DNA of 64,000 nucleotides, from assembly GCA_018669475.1 (NCBI GenBank), contig JABHCC010000149.1:62001-126000 (forward strand), read 5' to 3'. Source of the DNA: Bacteroidota bacterium. Its GTDB lineage: Bacteria; Bacteroidota; Bacteroidia; Bacteroidales; UBA12481. This document shows, in pieces, positions 1 through 8,114 of this stretch (position 1 is its first letter; each line of letters starts with the position of its first letter). Below the pieces are notes generated by a model that made no database searches, was not told the origin of the DNA, and saw nothing but the letters and a program-made list of their open reading frames with translations. The position numbers and the translations under genes are program-made.

Positions 1-78
1 ATCATTTTCTGGTGCGACCAACTATAATAGGGAAATTGCTGAATGGAAGAAAGTATCCTTTCGCTAATCCTTTCAGAA

Positions 79-663
79 TTACCAGGAAAATCGAAGGCCA
101 AATGAAGATGTGAAAACGTACAATCCTCCCGGAATTACATTAGCAAGGATTTCCCATTGGGATTTTATTCGGTACAAATATTCTATATCCGGTATCGGAT
201 AAAACCTGTACTGATAACCTTTAAATACCCGATCTTCGAAAAAAGTATCACCTGAGTATTCAGGGAATTGGTGCCAATCTTCTCTGAAAAGCAAGGTAGG
301 ACCCACACCTATGGCCAAACTATGTGGCCCCCTGTTTAATAAAGTATACCTAAGTCCCAATTGTACAAATCCTGCTGGAACAACTGCACAATCAAGGTAT
401 AGTGCAATAGCAGAGCGAACGCTCAAGCGGTTTGTCAGATAATAATTGTATTGAAAAGCTCCACCCATTTCGAAAACAAAATAGGCTTTCTTATCAAGCT
501 TTAAATGGTAGTGTTGAGGGTAAGTTCCGGCTTTTGGATGAAAGGCAAGACCAATCCATTGTCCTGATATTGCATGTGATCCTTTAATTGTGGTATCCTG
601 TGCCCAAATTGAGAACCATGAGAAAGAAATAGCGAGAATAACAATTATGGATACTTTTTTCAC
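79..663 (-). CDS. Secreted outer-membrane beta-barrel-like protein
   Basis: A 194-residue protein with an N-terminal signal peptide (basic start, hydrophobic core, probable cleavage after the WAQ at residue 22). The mature part alternates aromatic and polar residues in short strands and ends in an aromatic residue (LRFSW), as outer-membrane barrels do. I do not recognise a named family. An 8-strand barrel or a lipid-A-modifying-type barrel are both possible by size, but I see no catalytic signature. It is divergent from the gene at 933, with 269 bp between them. Only the barrel/export call is supported. Confidence 0.6.
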   Translation of the reverse strand: MKKVSIIVILAISFSWFSIWAQDTTIKGSHAISGQWIGLAFHPKAGTYPQHYHLKLDKKAYFVFEMGGAFQYNYYLTNRLSVRSAIALYLDCAVVPAGFVQLGLRYTLLNRGPHSLAIGVGPTLLFREDWHQFPEYSGDTFFEDRVFKGYQYRFYPIPDIEYLYRIKSQWEILANVIPGGLYVFTSSFGLRFSW

Positions 664-932
664 AAGACTAACTTCTATTGATATTGTTTTGCCTTTAATC
701 TGTATTATCCTATGAGTGAACAGATCACATGTAATTGATTAAAGTTAGGAAAATAATCGCAGCAAATTGGGGATGCTGACTATGACACTTTCCCATTGGA
801 ATAGGTAGTAAGCGTAACATAGTCTTATGAAATGGGTGTTTTCAGTTCATGTTAAGCTCTTTTAACATTTGAATTTGTCCGTTTCGAACGCAAACTCAAT
901 GAGAACAGGCAGATAAATCGTATTTTTATGAT
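664..932. other. Divergent intergenic region
   Basis: This is the spacer between divergent genes and must hold both promoters. I see a short inverted repeat GTTAA-N6-TTAAC at 851-866 and an AT-rich TATTTTTA just before the ATG at 933. Neither has a correctly spaced -33 TTTG partner, so no promoter is called. Confidence 0.3.
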
Positions 933-2225
933 ATGAAACCTGCCCTGTTTATCACTGGCTTACTGCTCTTACTCTTTGTTTCGATCACCGAAAGTGTCAT
1001 GGCCCAGGAAATAGCTAAAAAGCAATCCGAAGAAATAGTTATCAATACCCAGGATTCCCTCCGCAAAGATGCGCTGAATGTCTATATGAATGCCTCGCAA
1101 CACATCCGAAGAGAAATATCTTTTATCAATTATGTTCGTGATATTAAAGATGCGCAGTTGGTGATAATCACCACTCGTCAGCGCACAGGATCAGGAGGAC
1201 GGCAAACTAATTTTTTTCTCGAGGGTCAATTAAATCTGAAAGGGAAAAATGACACAATAAAATATGTGTCATCTCCCGATGATACAGAGGATATTAGGAG
1301 GGAAGGGGAGATAAGAACTCTGAAAATGGGACTCATGAGATATATTCTGGAAACCCCACTCGCTGAATTCATCGATATTCATTTTACGGAACCCATCGCT
1401 GATATTGTATCAGATGATAAATGGAACTCCTGGGTGTTCAGTACTTATTTCGGAGGTAATACCAGAGGTGAAGATCAATATGAATCTATCGAAACCAATG
1501 CTAATATTTCTGCCAGTCGTGTTACAGATGAATGGAGAATTAATACAAGTGCTAATTACGAGTGGGATTTGTCTAAATACCATATTAATGATGAAGTAAT
1601 TACCAGTGACCGGCGAAATGGGGGAATACATCTGACTCTGGTTAAATCACTTGGCCCTCATTTTTCAGCTGGACTTTTTACAAATCTGACCACCTCATCG
1701 TATAATAACCTTAATCTGAATTATTCATTTTTTCCTGCTTTTGAATTTAATGTATTCCCATATTCCGAATCAACCAGGAGGCAGTTGCGTTTGGTTTACG
1801 GCCTGGGTGGCTCTTACAGAGACTATAATGAACTTACAATTTACGATAAGGAGCAAGAGACTCTGTTCAATCATCAAATATGGGCAAATTACAGATTGAT
1901 ACAGAAGTGGGGATCTATCAATGTACATGCTAATTGGCAGAATTACTTTCATGACTGGTCAAAGAATCATCTCACTGCAGGATTTGGAGTAAACTTTAGG
2001 ATAGTAAAAGGGCTAAATTTCCATATTGGTGGTAATTACACCATGGTGCATGATCAATTAGCTTTAGTGAAGGGCGGAGCATCTGAACAAGAAATTCTAT
2101 TGCATATCAAACAGCTTGAAACCAACTATACCTATCGCACCTGGTTTGGGATCTCCTATACTTTTGGTTCCATATACAATAATGTTGTAAATCCCCGATT
2201 TGGGATAGGAGATGATTTTGATTAG
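933..2225 (+). CDS. Outer-membrane protein with N-terminal soluble domain and C-terminal barrel
   Basis: A 430-residue exported protein with a signal peptide ending near AQ at residues 25-26. Residues about 45-160 form a soluble domain with a run typical of a widespread uncharacterised Bacteroidota family (HIRREISFINYVRD, then KDAQLVIITTRQRTGSGG). The rest, from about residue 170, looks like a beta-barrel with alternating strands and many Tyr, Asn and Trp, resembling the DUF481-type salt-induced outer-membrane proteins. The function is unknown. The C-terminus is FGIGDDFD rather than an aromatic residue, so the last strand probably ends slightly upstream. No operon partner is apparent; the next gene begins 107 bp downstream. 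Confidence 0.65.
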   Translation: MKPALFITGLLLLLFVSITESVMAQEIAKKQSEEIVINTQDSLRKDALNVYMNASQHIRREISFINYVRDIKDAQLVIITTRQRTGSGGRQTNFFLEGQLNLKGKNDTIKYVSSPDDTEDIRREGEIRTLKMGLMRYILETPLAEFIDIHFTEPIADIVSDDKWNSWVFSTYFGGNTRGEDQYESIETNANISASRVTDEWRINTSANYEWDLSKYHINDEVITSDRRNGGIHLTLVKSLGPHFSAGLFTNLTTSSYNNLNLNYSFFPAFEFNVFPYSESTRRQLRLVYGLGGSYRDYNELTIYDKEQETLFNHQIWANYRLIQKWGSINVHANWQNYFHDWSKNHLTAGFGVNFRIVKGLNFHIGGNYTMVHDQLALVKGGASEQEILLHIKQLETNYTYRTWFGISYTFGSIYNNVVNPRFGIGDDFD

Positions 2226-2332
2226 ACATTTCAGGGGTGTTTTTGTCCGCTTTAGCTCATTTGACTATGTGGTTTGAGGGTTTTAGCTTAATTTTATATT
2301 TATATTAAATACATAATCACTAATCTAAAAAT

Positions 2333-3514
2333 ATGAAAAAGTTATTGTTTATTCTACTTGTCCTTCCAGCCATATTCTTTTCCTGCCAGAAAGAAGCCAT
2401 GGAATTGGATGATGTTCTCGCCGATCTGGAACTTAAATCCAATGATGATGGAAAAGAAACTGACGGTAAAAAAGATGGATGCTTCGAAATACAGTTCCCC
2501 CTTACCATTGTTATGCCTGATGATAGTGAAATTACTGCTGAATCAAGGGAAGATCTGGCAAATTCTGTTAAGCAATGGTTTACTGATAACGGTAAAAAGC
2601 ACAAAAAGAAAATTGACTTTAAATACCCAATTACTGTTGTTTTCAAAGGAAAAACCCTAACCCTGGAGGGTGAAAGAGGACTTGAAAGAATAAAAATGGC
2701 TTGTCGTGGAGGCAAAGATGGTGACAAAGAAAAAGTGTCCTGTGTGGAACTTGTCTATCCTTTAACTTTTATTATGCCTGATAGAACAACGCTCACGGTT
2801 GACAATAAAAAGGATCATGCTGAAGCATTAAAGAAATGGTTTGAAGAACATCCTGATTTCGAAAGACAAAGACCAGCTTTGCAATATCCCGTGGATGTTA
2901 TATTCAAAGGTCGTCCAATGACATTAGAGAATGAGAAAGAAATGGCCAGACTTCGTGAGGCTTGTGCTGGTGATAAAGAAGGAAATAAGGAAAGAAAGGC
3001 ATGTTTTGAAATGGTATACCCTCTAAACTATATAATGCCTGATGGAACTAATGTTACGGGAAGCAAAAAAGAGATTGCGGATGCCTTTAAGACCTGGTAT
3101 GCTGCTAATCCTGATTCCAAAGAGCGCCCTGCTCTTCAGTTTCCAATCAAAATTGAATATGCTATGAATGATCGTGGTGAAGGCAGGTTTGTTGAGATAG
3201 CCAGTGAAGAACAACTAAAAAGGGCCTATAAGGCTTGTGGAGGTGGAGAAGGAGATAAAGAAAGAAAAGCTTGCTTTGAGTTAGTTTACCCACTAGCTTA
3301 TAATATGCCTGATGGAACTACAATTAGTGGCAAGAGTCAGCGAGAAATAGAGGCAGCAATCAAACGCTGGTATGAGTCTAACCGTTCTGACAAAAGACCT
3401 TCTTTGCAATTCCCTGTTAAAATTAATTATGGAAGAACAGACAAAGGCGAAAAAATTCTTGAAATTGAGAATCAGAAAGCTTTGGATAAAGCATATGCTG
3501 ATTGCGGAAAATAA
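2333..3514 (+). CDS. Lipoprotein of four tandem Cys-bounded repeats
   Basis: A 393-residue lipoprotein (signal peptide, acylated Cys18) consisting almost wholly of four direct repeats starting at Cys50, Cys137, Cys224 and Cys314, spaced 87, 87, 90 and 80 residues. Each begins C-[FV]-E-[LMI]-x-[YF]-P-L and carries an MPD turn, an amphipathic helix ending in a W-[FY] pair, a second strand with [YF]P[IV], and a closing Cys about 75 residues after the first, so one disulfide per repeat is plausible. Charged, flexible linkers (GDKEGNKERKA type) join the repeats. I recognise no named domain. It is 21 bp upstream of the next gene and probably co-transcribed with it. A surface or periplasmic binding or structural role is inference only. 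Confidence 0.7.
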   Translation: MKKLLFILLVLPAIFFSCQKEAMELDDVLADLELKSNDDGKETDGKKDGCFEIQFPLTIVMPDDSEITAESREDLANSVKQWFTDNGKKHKKKIDFKYPITVVFKGKTLTLEGERGLERIKMACRGGKDGDKEKVSCVELVYPLTFIMPDRTTLTVDNKKDHAEALKKWFEEHPDFERQRPALQYPVDVIFKGRPMTLENEKEMARLREACAGDKEGNKERKACFEMVYPLNYIMPDGTNVTGSKKEIADAFKTWYAANPDSKERPALQFPIKIEYAMNDRGEGRFVEIASEEQLKRAYKACGGGEGDKERKACFELVYPLAYNMPDGTTISGKSQREIEAAIKRWYESNRSDKRPSLQFPVKINYGRTDKGEKILEIENQKALDKAYADCGK

Positions 3515-3535
3515 GTAAGCAATATTAAACAAATA

Positions 3536-4111
3536 GTGATGAAAAGAATTGTATTATTTCTATTCGTAATTGCAATGGTAATTCCTAGTATGGCTCAAAC
3601 AAGAGAGCTCACTGAGGCTGACAAGAGGAAAAGATATATGGCTGTGGAGATGGAATTGAAGAAGGCTGTTGAACAGGGTCAAATTACCAAAAATCAGGCC
3701 GAGGAAAGGTTGATTGAGTTGAGAAAACGAATGTTCGAGCGGCAAGATAAAGCATCTGGAGACCGAATACAGTGGGCTGAGTACTATATGAAAGGAGCTG
3801 AGGCTGCTTTAATTGCAGCTGCGAAAGCAGGCGATCTTGACCGCAGTAAAATTGAACCCATCTTGCTTGACATAAGGAAAGGAGTAGCCCAGCGATTGGG
3901 AGCGGAACGATCAAGAGCTGAGGACAATCAAAACCCGGAAGCCCGAATGAGAGAATATTTAGCAAAGGTTCACAAAGAAGTTGAAATGGCTGTTAAGGCA
4001 GGAAAGATGACAAGGAAGGAAGGGGAGAAAAAAATTAAAGAAGCTGAGAAAGCGATTGAACAAAGAAGGGAAAAAATGACTGAAGGGGCCAAAGAAAGGA
4101 AAGGCAGATAG
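3536..4111 (+). CDS. Secreted charged helical-repeat protein
   Basis: A 191-residue protein with a signal peptide cleaved near SMAQ (residue 21). The mature part is highly charged and almost entirely helical, with three similar helical-hairpin units at about residues 32-67, 81-118 and 139-175. Each has a pattern like AVEQGQIT-KNQAEE: helix, a short A/G-containing turn, then a basic helix. The C-terminus is strongly basic. No family is recognised. It sits 21 bp after the repeat lipoprotein and is followed directly by a strong terminator, so the two form a probable operon. It may bind the neighbouring lipoprotein or an anionic surface; this is inference. Confidence 0.65.
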   Translation: MMKRIVLFLFVIAMVIPSMAQTRELTEADKRKRYMAVEMELKKAVEQGQITKNQAEERLIELRKRMFERQDKASGDRIQWAEYYMKGAEAALIAAAKAGDLDRSKIEPILLDIRKGVAQRLGAERSRAEDNQNPEARMREYLAKVHKEVEMAVKAGKMTRKEGEKKIKEAEKAIEQRREKMTEGAKERKGR

Positions 4112-4128
4112 TAATAAATTAGGGCAAG

Positions 4129-4156
4129 AAAAAAGGGGATGGATGTCCCCTTTTTT
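4129..4156 (+). terminator. Rho-independent terminator (11-bp perfect stem)
   Basis: AAAAAAGGGGA (4129-4139) pairs perfectly with TCCCCTTTTTT (4146-4156) around the 6-nt loop TGGATG. The A-stem/T-tail makes it work in either direction. It closes the operon of the two preceding genes and overlaps the longest possible reading frame of the following kinase gene, which argues for the later ATG at 4166 as the true start. Confidence 0.85.
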
Positions 4157-4165
4157 GTGTTTACT

Positions 4166-5218
4166 ATGTCAAGAAAACAGGGACTTTTCATATTGATTGT
4201 GGTGGCAGTGCTAACCGTATTGTTGTTCAATATGAGAACGATTATTGGAATGATTGAAGCCATGAATCTCACCGATCTTAGCGATCGAGAAATTGAGCGG
4301 AGATTGTACAGATCACGTATTGCAAGTAAAGATGCCATCTTCCAGCTGGTATTATTTTTGGTATTGTCGTTCTTCAACTTCTGGCTGAAAGATTTGATTA
4401 TTCCAAAGTCAGTTAAACAGCAATACAGAACACTAATTGGAGTATTGGGGAATGTACTGCTTCTGGTGATTATGATTCGTATAGACCTGATTTTCGAGGC
4501 GAAGGTGGATCCAAGAATGACATATGTCTCTTTATCAGATGCCTTTTTATACACACTCAAACATATTGCCTTTATTGTTATAGCTATTTTGGTTCCTTAT
4601 TTCCTGTTGCAGCTTCAACGTGTTAAGAATACGGAAGCCCGACTCGCACACAGCAACGAGGAAAAAACAAAGGCTGAGTTAGCAACATTACGTAGCCAGA
4701 TTAATCCACACTTTTTCTTCAACACCCTAAGTTCACTTAGCTCTGTGGTTAGAAATGCCTCCAGAAATGAAAGTCTTGATTTTATTCAGGAGCTGTCAAA
4801 TACTTATCGATATACCCTGACCAGTAGAAAGGCAGATCTGGTAGTACTTAGTGAAGAACTAGCCTTCGCAAAATCATATGCTTTCCTAATTAAAAAGCGC
4901 CTCGAGGATCTGGTATTATTTGAATATGACATTCCTGATAAATACCCTGATTGGAAAACTCCACCGATGGCCATTCAGACCCTAATCGAAAACGGAGTCC
5001 AGCATAATGTTGTTACAAGCGACCATCCTTTATTCTTTACACTAAAGATTGAAAATAATTTCTTTTGCGTGATAAATAGTCTTAACAAGAAGGAGGATTC
5101 AGAAGGTCTGGGTTCGGGATTAAGTAATCTAAATAATCGTTTTGAGATTATTGCCGGGAAACAAATTGTGATCCAACAGACAGAAACCCACTTCATTGTT
5201 AAATTGCCCCTGATATGA
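4166..5218 (+). CDS. LytS/YehU-type membrane sensor histidine kinase
   Basis: A 350-residue kinase from the ATG at 4166. An in-frame ATG at 4139 lies inside the terminator stem and would put a hydrophobic stub before the basic MSRKQG start. Four hydrophobic segments fill the first half (GLFILIVVAV, LVLFLVLSFF, VLGNVLLLVIM, FIVIAILVPYFLL). The His_kinase (PF06580) domain follows, with the phospho-acceptor His in RSQINPHFFFNTL, an N-box LIENGVQHN and a short G-box GLGSGLSNL. Its stop overlaps the regulator start by ATGA, so the two are translationally coupled. The signal sensed is unknown. In Bacteroidota such pairs often regulate adjacent envelope genes, here possibly the repeat lipoprotein operon. 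Confidence 0.88.
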   Translation: MSRKQGLFILIVVAVLTVLLFNMRTIIGMIEAMNLTDLSDREIERRLYRSRIASKDAIFQLVLFLVLSFFNFWLKDLIIPKSVKQQYRTLIGVLGNVLLLVIMIRIDLIFEAKVDPRMTYVSLSDAFLYTLKHIAFIVIAILVPYFLLQLQRVKNTEARLAHSNEEKTKAELATLRSQINPHFFFNTLSSLSSVVRNASRNESLDFIQELSNTYRYTLTSRKADLVVLSEELAFAKSYAFLIKKRLEDLVLFEYDIPDKYPDWKTPPMAIQTLIENGVQHNVVTSDHPLFFTLKIENNFFCVINSLNKKEDSEGLGSGLSNLNNRFEIIAGKQIVIQQTETHFIVKLPLI

Positions 5219-5982
5219 GAGTATTAATTTTAGAAGATGAAAGTGGAGTAGCCAAAAACCTGGTGGATCTAATACATGAACTTGATCCGTCGATTGAAGT
5301 TTTAGCCATTTTGCAATCTATTGAAGAAACACTGGGGTGGATGAGCAACAATTCTAAACCGGATCTGGGCTTCTTCGATATCCGTCTTGCTGATGGAGAA
5401 TCCTTTGATATTTTTGATAAGACTGATGTTGATTTTCCGGTTGTCTTTACAACTGCCTACGACGAATATGCCCTTCGTGCTTTTAAGGTTAATTCTATTG
5501 ATTATCTGCTAAAGCCAATCGACAGCTCAGCATTGGAGAAAGCCATATCTAAATACCACAGTTTATATTCAGCTAGTGAAGGTGTAAATCATCAGGCACT
5601 TGTTGAGGCCATCAAGGAAATCAAATCCGCCTCTGGAGAGAATTATCGAAGAAGTTTTCTAATCCACCATAGAGATCGAATAATTCCGCTAGGAATTGAG
5701 AAGATCGCTTTTTTTTATCTTGAAGATGAATTGGTTTTTTGCCAAACGCACGATAATAACCGCTATGCAATTGATCAAAGCCTGGAGAAAATTGTTGACC
5801 AGGTAAGTCCTGATGAGTTTTACAGAGTGAATAGACAATTCGTTGTTTCCAGACAATCAGTTGTCTCAGCACTTCAGCATTTTAACAGGAAGTTGAAGCT
5901 CGAACTCAAACCCAAGCCAGTATCAGATGTGCTGATTAGTAAGATTAAAGTTTCATCATTTAAGAACTGGCTTGAAATCTGA
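5215..5982 (+). CDS. LytTR-family response regulator
   Basis: A 255-residue regulator with an N-terminal receiver domain (acidic pair E7/D8, phospho-acceptor Asp55 in LGFFDIRLADG, the Lys in YLLKPID) and a C-terminal LytTR DNA-binding domain from about residue 150. The DNA-binding domain ends with the conserved EFYRVNRQFVV segment and a helix near KVSSFKNWL. The start overlaps the kinase stop by 4 bp. It is the cognate partner of the upstream LytS-like kinase. Convergent to it, 22 bp away, is the metallophosphoesterase fusion gene; I see no terminator between them. Confidence 0.9.
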   Translation: MRVLILEDESGVAKNLVDLIHELDPSIEVLAILQSIEETLGWMSNNSKPDLGFFDIRLADGESFDIFDKTDVDFPVVFTTAYDEYALRAFKVNSIDYLLKPIDSSALEKAISKYHSLYSASEGVNHQALVEAIKEIKSASGENYRRSFLIHHRDRIIPLGIEKIAFFYLEDELVFCQTHDNNRYAIDQSLEKIVDQVSPDEFYRVNRQFVVSRQSVVSALQHFNRKLKLELKPKPVSDVLISKIKVSSFKNWLEI

Positions 5983-6004
5983 AGAAAAAGCTATCTATCC
6001 ATAT

Positions 6005-8014
6005 TTATCGTTTTAGGAAATCCTGATAATCGGATTTCAGTTTTTCCCAAACCTCAGCTTTTTCCTGAAATGTTCCTGCTGATTCAAACATAAAGGGACC
6101 GTTATAGCCAGATAGTTCCAAGCTGTGAAGAACATTATTCCAGTTAATGATTCCTTTTCCAGGCAACCAATGTTTTTCATCAAGCCCATCATAATCCGAG
6201 ATATGCAGCGTGACAATTGGTGATCCTACAGCATCAATGAATTCTTCAGTTGTTTCCTGGAGTAAATGATTTACATCACAGCATACACCTAATCCGGGAG
6301 TTTCTGACAATAGCGTATTTATTTCAGTACTAGTATTGCCTAAGCAGGTACGAGGAAGATCTTCAATGCACAAATGCATCTCATATTTAGAGGCAATTTT
6401 CATTATTAGAGGCAGGCTGGCAATACATGCATTTAATCGGTCTTCTCTTTCTTCAACCGGTATCGGTTCAAAACTGGGATGAATCACCAACTTTTCAGGT
6501 TTCAGCGGTTTTGCAGCTTTTATAAGGGTGCTTACTTCCTGTATTGCCATAGCTCTCTCAGTTTCATCAATCAGCGAAATGTCAATACTTTTTCCATAAG
6601 GAATATGGATACTCCAGATATTGATCCCCTGAGCATCAAGCCACTTTTCTACCACCTTAACTTTTGCGTTTAACTCCTTAAGATCCTCCCGTGATTTTAT
6701 TCGTCCGAAGCCAATCTCTACATCGGTAAATCCGGCTTCAGAGAGTTCCCTAACTTTTTCCTCTGTAAGTTTGAAAATGCTGCCAACTGATGTTCCCAAG
6801 CGCCAGTTTTCTACTTTAGACTGCTTCCTTCTGGGGAGCATGAATTCGTCTACTATTTCTCCTTCTGTATTGGTAACGGTACACTCTAGCTGATCAAACG
6901 TGACCCTGGTTTCCAGAATCATTTTCTTGCCGGTGATCAGAATCGGGAAGTTATTTTTGCCTTCACGTTTTTCAATTCTTTCAAAACGGTGCGTGTGTCC
7001 GTTGATGACCAGATCAACGTTTCCCCGGTTCAGTATAGGACCCCACTTCTCAGTGATTTCGCTTGCTCCGTGCCAATCGCTATCAGAAAAGGCAGGTATG
7101 TGAAATACCACAACCCGATAAGCAGCAGATTTATACTCATGCGAACTGATTTCTTTCTGCAGCCAATGAGCTTGTTCAGTACGATAAGCATCAAAATCAA
7201 CTACTCCTGCGTAAACAGGGTGGTCATCGGGTTTGTCTTCTCCGCAATCGAGTACAAGAAAACGAACGTCCCCATGAGTAAAAGAATAATAATTATTTCC
7301 TGATGAATGAGGAAAGTATTCCATAATTGTTCGGGCCCCAGGTCCACGGGTTTCATGATTGCCACGTACAAATACAAAAGGTTTTTCTTTTGCAAAGGTT
7401 TCAACACTGGCATCCAGAAATCCGTCGAAAATCTTTTCTTCTGACCCAATCCAACTCAGAATATCACCGTTCAGGAATAAAAGATCATATTGATCCAGAG
7501 GGCTTACTTTGTGCTGCTCAAGTATTGCGGTTTCATTCCCATGAACATCAGAAATGGCTCCAAAACTGAATTCTAAGGGTTCCGGGTTCAGGGTAGAGAA
7601 AGAATTGAAATCACCAACAATGATTTCACCGTATATTACTTCATATGGATTGAACTGCAGGATTTTTTTTGAGTTGATTCGATATTTATACTCTGTTCCG
7701 GGTTTCAGATTTTTTATCCTGATGATATGTCGGGTTACATTGGCATCAATGAGTCCGGCCCTACTCGCTTTTGCAATTTCAGGATAGCCTCCCCAGGTTG
7801 GGAAACTACCTGATTCTTTTTTCTCCGAATATTCTACCCATGAAGTGCATGGTTTATTAGTAAACCACACCACTGTGATCGCATCCTCAGCCGGATCAAC
7901 TAAATATGGTCCATGAGTAATCTCTGTTGATACCTGTGCGTATATCGATGAAAAAGATATACATGAGAATAATAGAAAGAAAGGAAGTTGTCTGATTGTT
8001 CTTGAGCAGCTCAT
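6005..8014 (-). CDS. Metallophosphoesterase fused to sugar isomerase/AP-endonuclease-2-like TIM barrel
   Basis: A 669-residue exported protein (signal peptide to about SIYAQ27). Residues 30-140 form an Fn3-like domain as in purple acid phosphatases. Residues 148-345 are a calcineurin-type phosphoesterase with every metal motif visible: D156-V-H158, GD184, GN219-H220-E, H305 and GH340-T-H342. From about residue 404 a second enzyme-like domain begins, a xylose-isomerase-like TIM barrel with candidate metal ligands in CIEDLP, CCDVNH, LHISD and FESAG. Both halves look catalytically intact. Substrates are unknown; sequential removal of phosphate and isomerisation of a sugar is inference. It lies about 100 bp downstream of the hybrid regulator on the same strand and may be the last gene of PUL1. 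Confidence 0.82.
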   Translation of the reverse strand: MSCSRTIRQLPFFLLFSCISFSSIYAQVSTEITHGPYLVDPAEDAITVVWFTNKPCTSWVEYSEKKESGSFPTWGGYPEIAKASRAGLIDANVTRHIIRIKNLKPGTEYKYRINSKKILQFNPYEVIYGEIIVGDFNSFSTLNPEPLEFSFGAISDVHGNETAILEQHKVSPLDQYDLLFLNGDILSWIGSEEKIFDGFLDASVETFAKEKPFVFVRGNHETRGPGARTIMEYFPHSSGNNYYSFTHGDVRFLVLDCGEDKPDDHPVYAGVVDFDAYRTEQAHWLQKEISSHEYKSAAYRVVVFHIPAFSDSDWHGASEITEKWGPILNRGNVDLVINGHTHRFERIEKREGKNNFPILITGKKMILETRVTFDQLECTVTNTEGEIVDEFMLPRRKQSKVENWRLGTSVGSIFKLTEEKVRELSEAGFTDVEIGFGRIKSREDLKELNAKVKVVEKWLDAQGINIWSIHIPYGKSIDISLIDETERAMAIQEVSTLIKAAKPLKPEKLVIHPSFEPIPVEEREDRLNACIASLPLIMKIASKYEMHLCIEDLPRTCLGNTSTEINTLLSETPGLGVCCDVNHLLQETTEEFIDAVGSPIVTLHISDYDGLDEKHWLPGKGIINWNNVLHSLELSGYNGPFMFESAGTFQEKAEVWEKLKSDYQDFLKR

Positions 8015-8114
8015 AGATATTGTCTTTCAGATTTGTAATAACGAAGGTATAATTTTGTTGGATATAGAAGAAATAGTTTTATTTCCTCCGGATGAAAGGG
8101 AAGCATCTAATATT

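Noticed and set aside
1-78. Possible gene end or promoter at the left edge
   Set aside because: No frame with a recognisable product, and no terminator hairpin that I could support.
3970-4560. A 196-codon open frame on the minus strand
   Set aside because: It is the complement of the helical-repeat gene, the terminator and the kinase start; its translation is low-complexity Ser/Ile-rich with no signal or domain.
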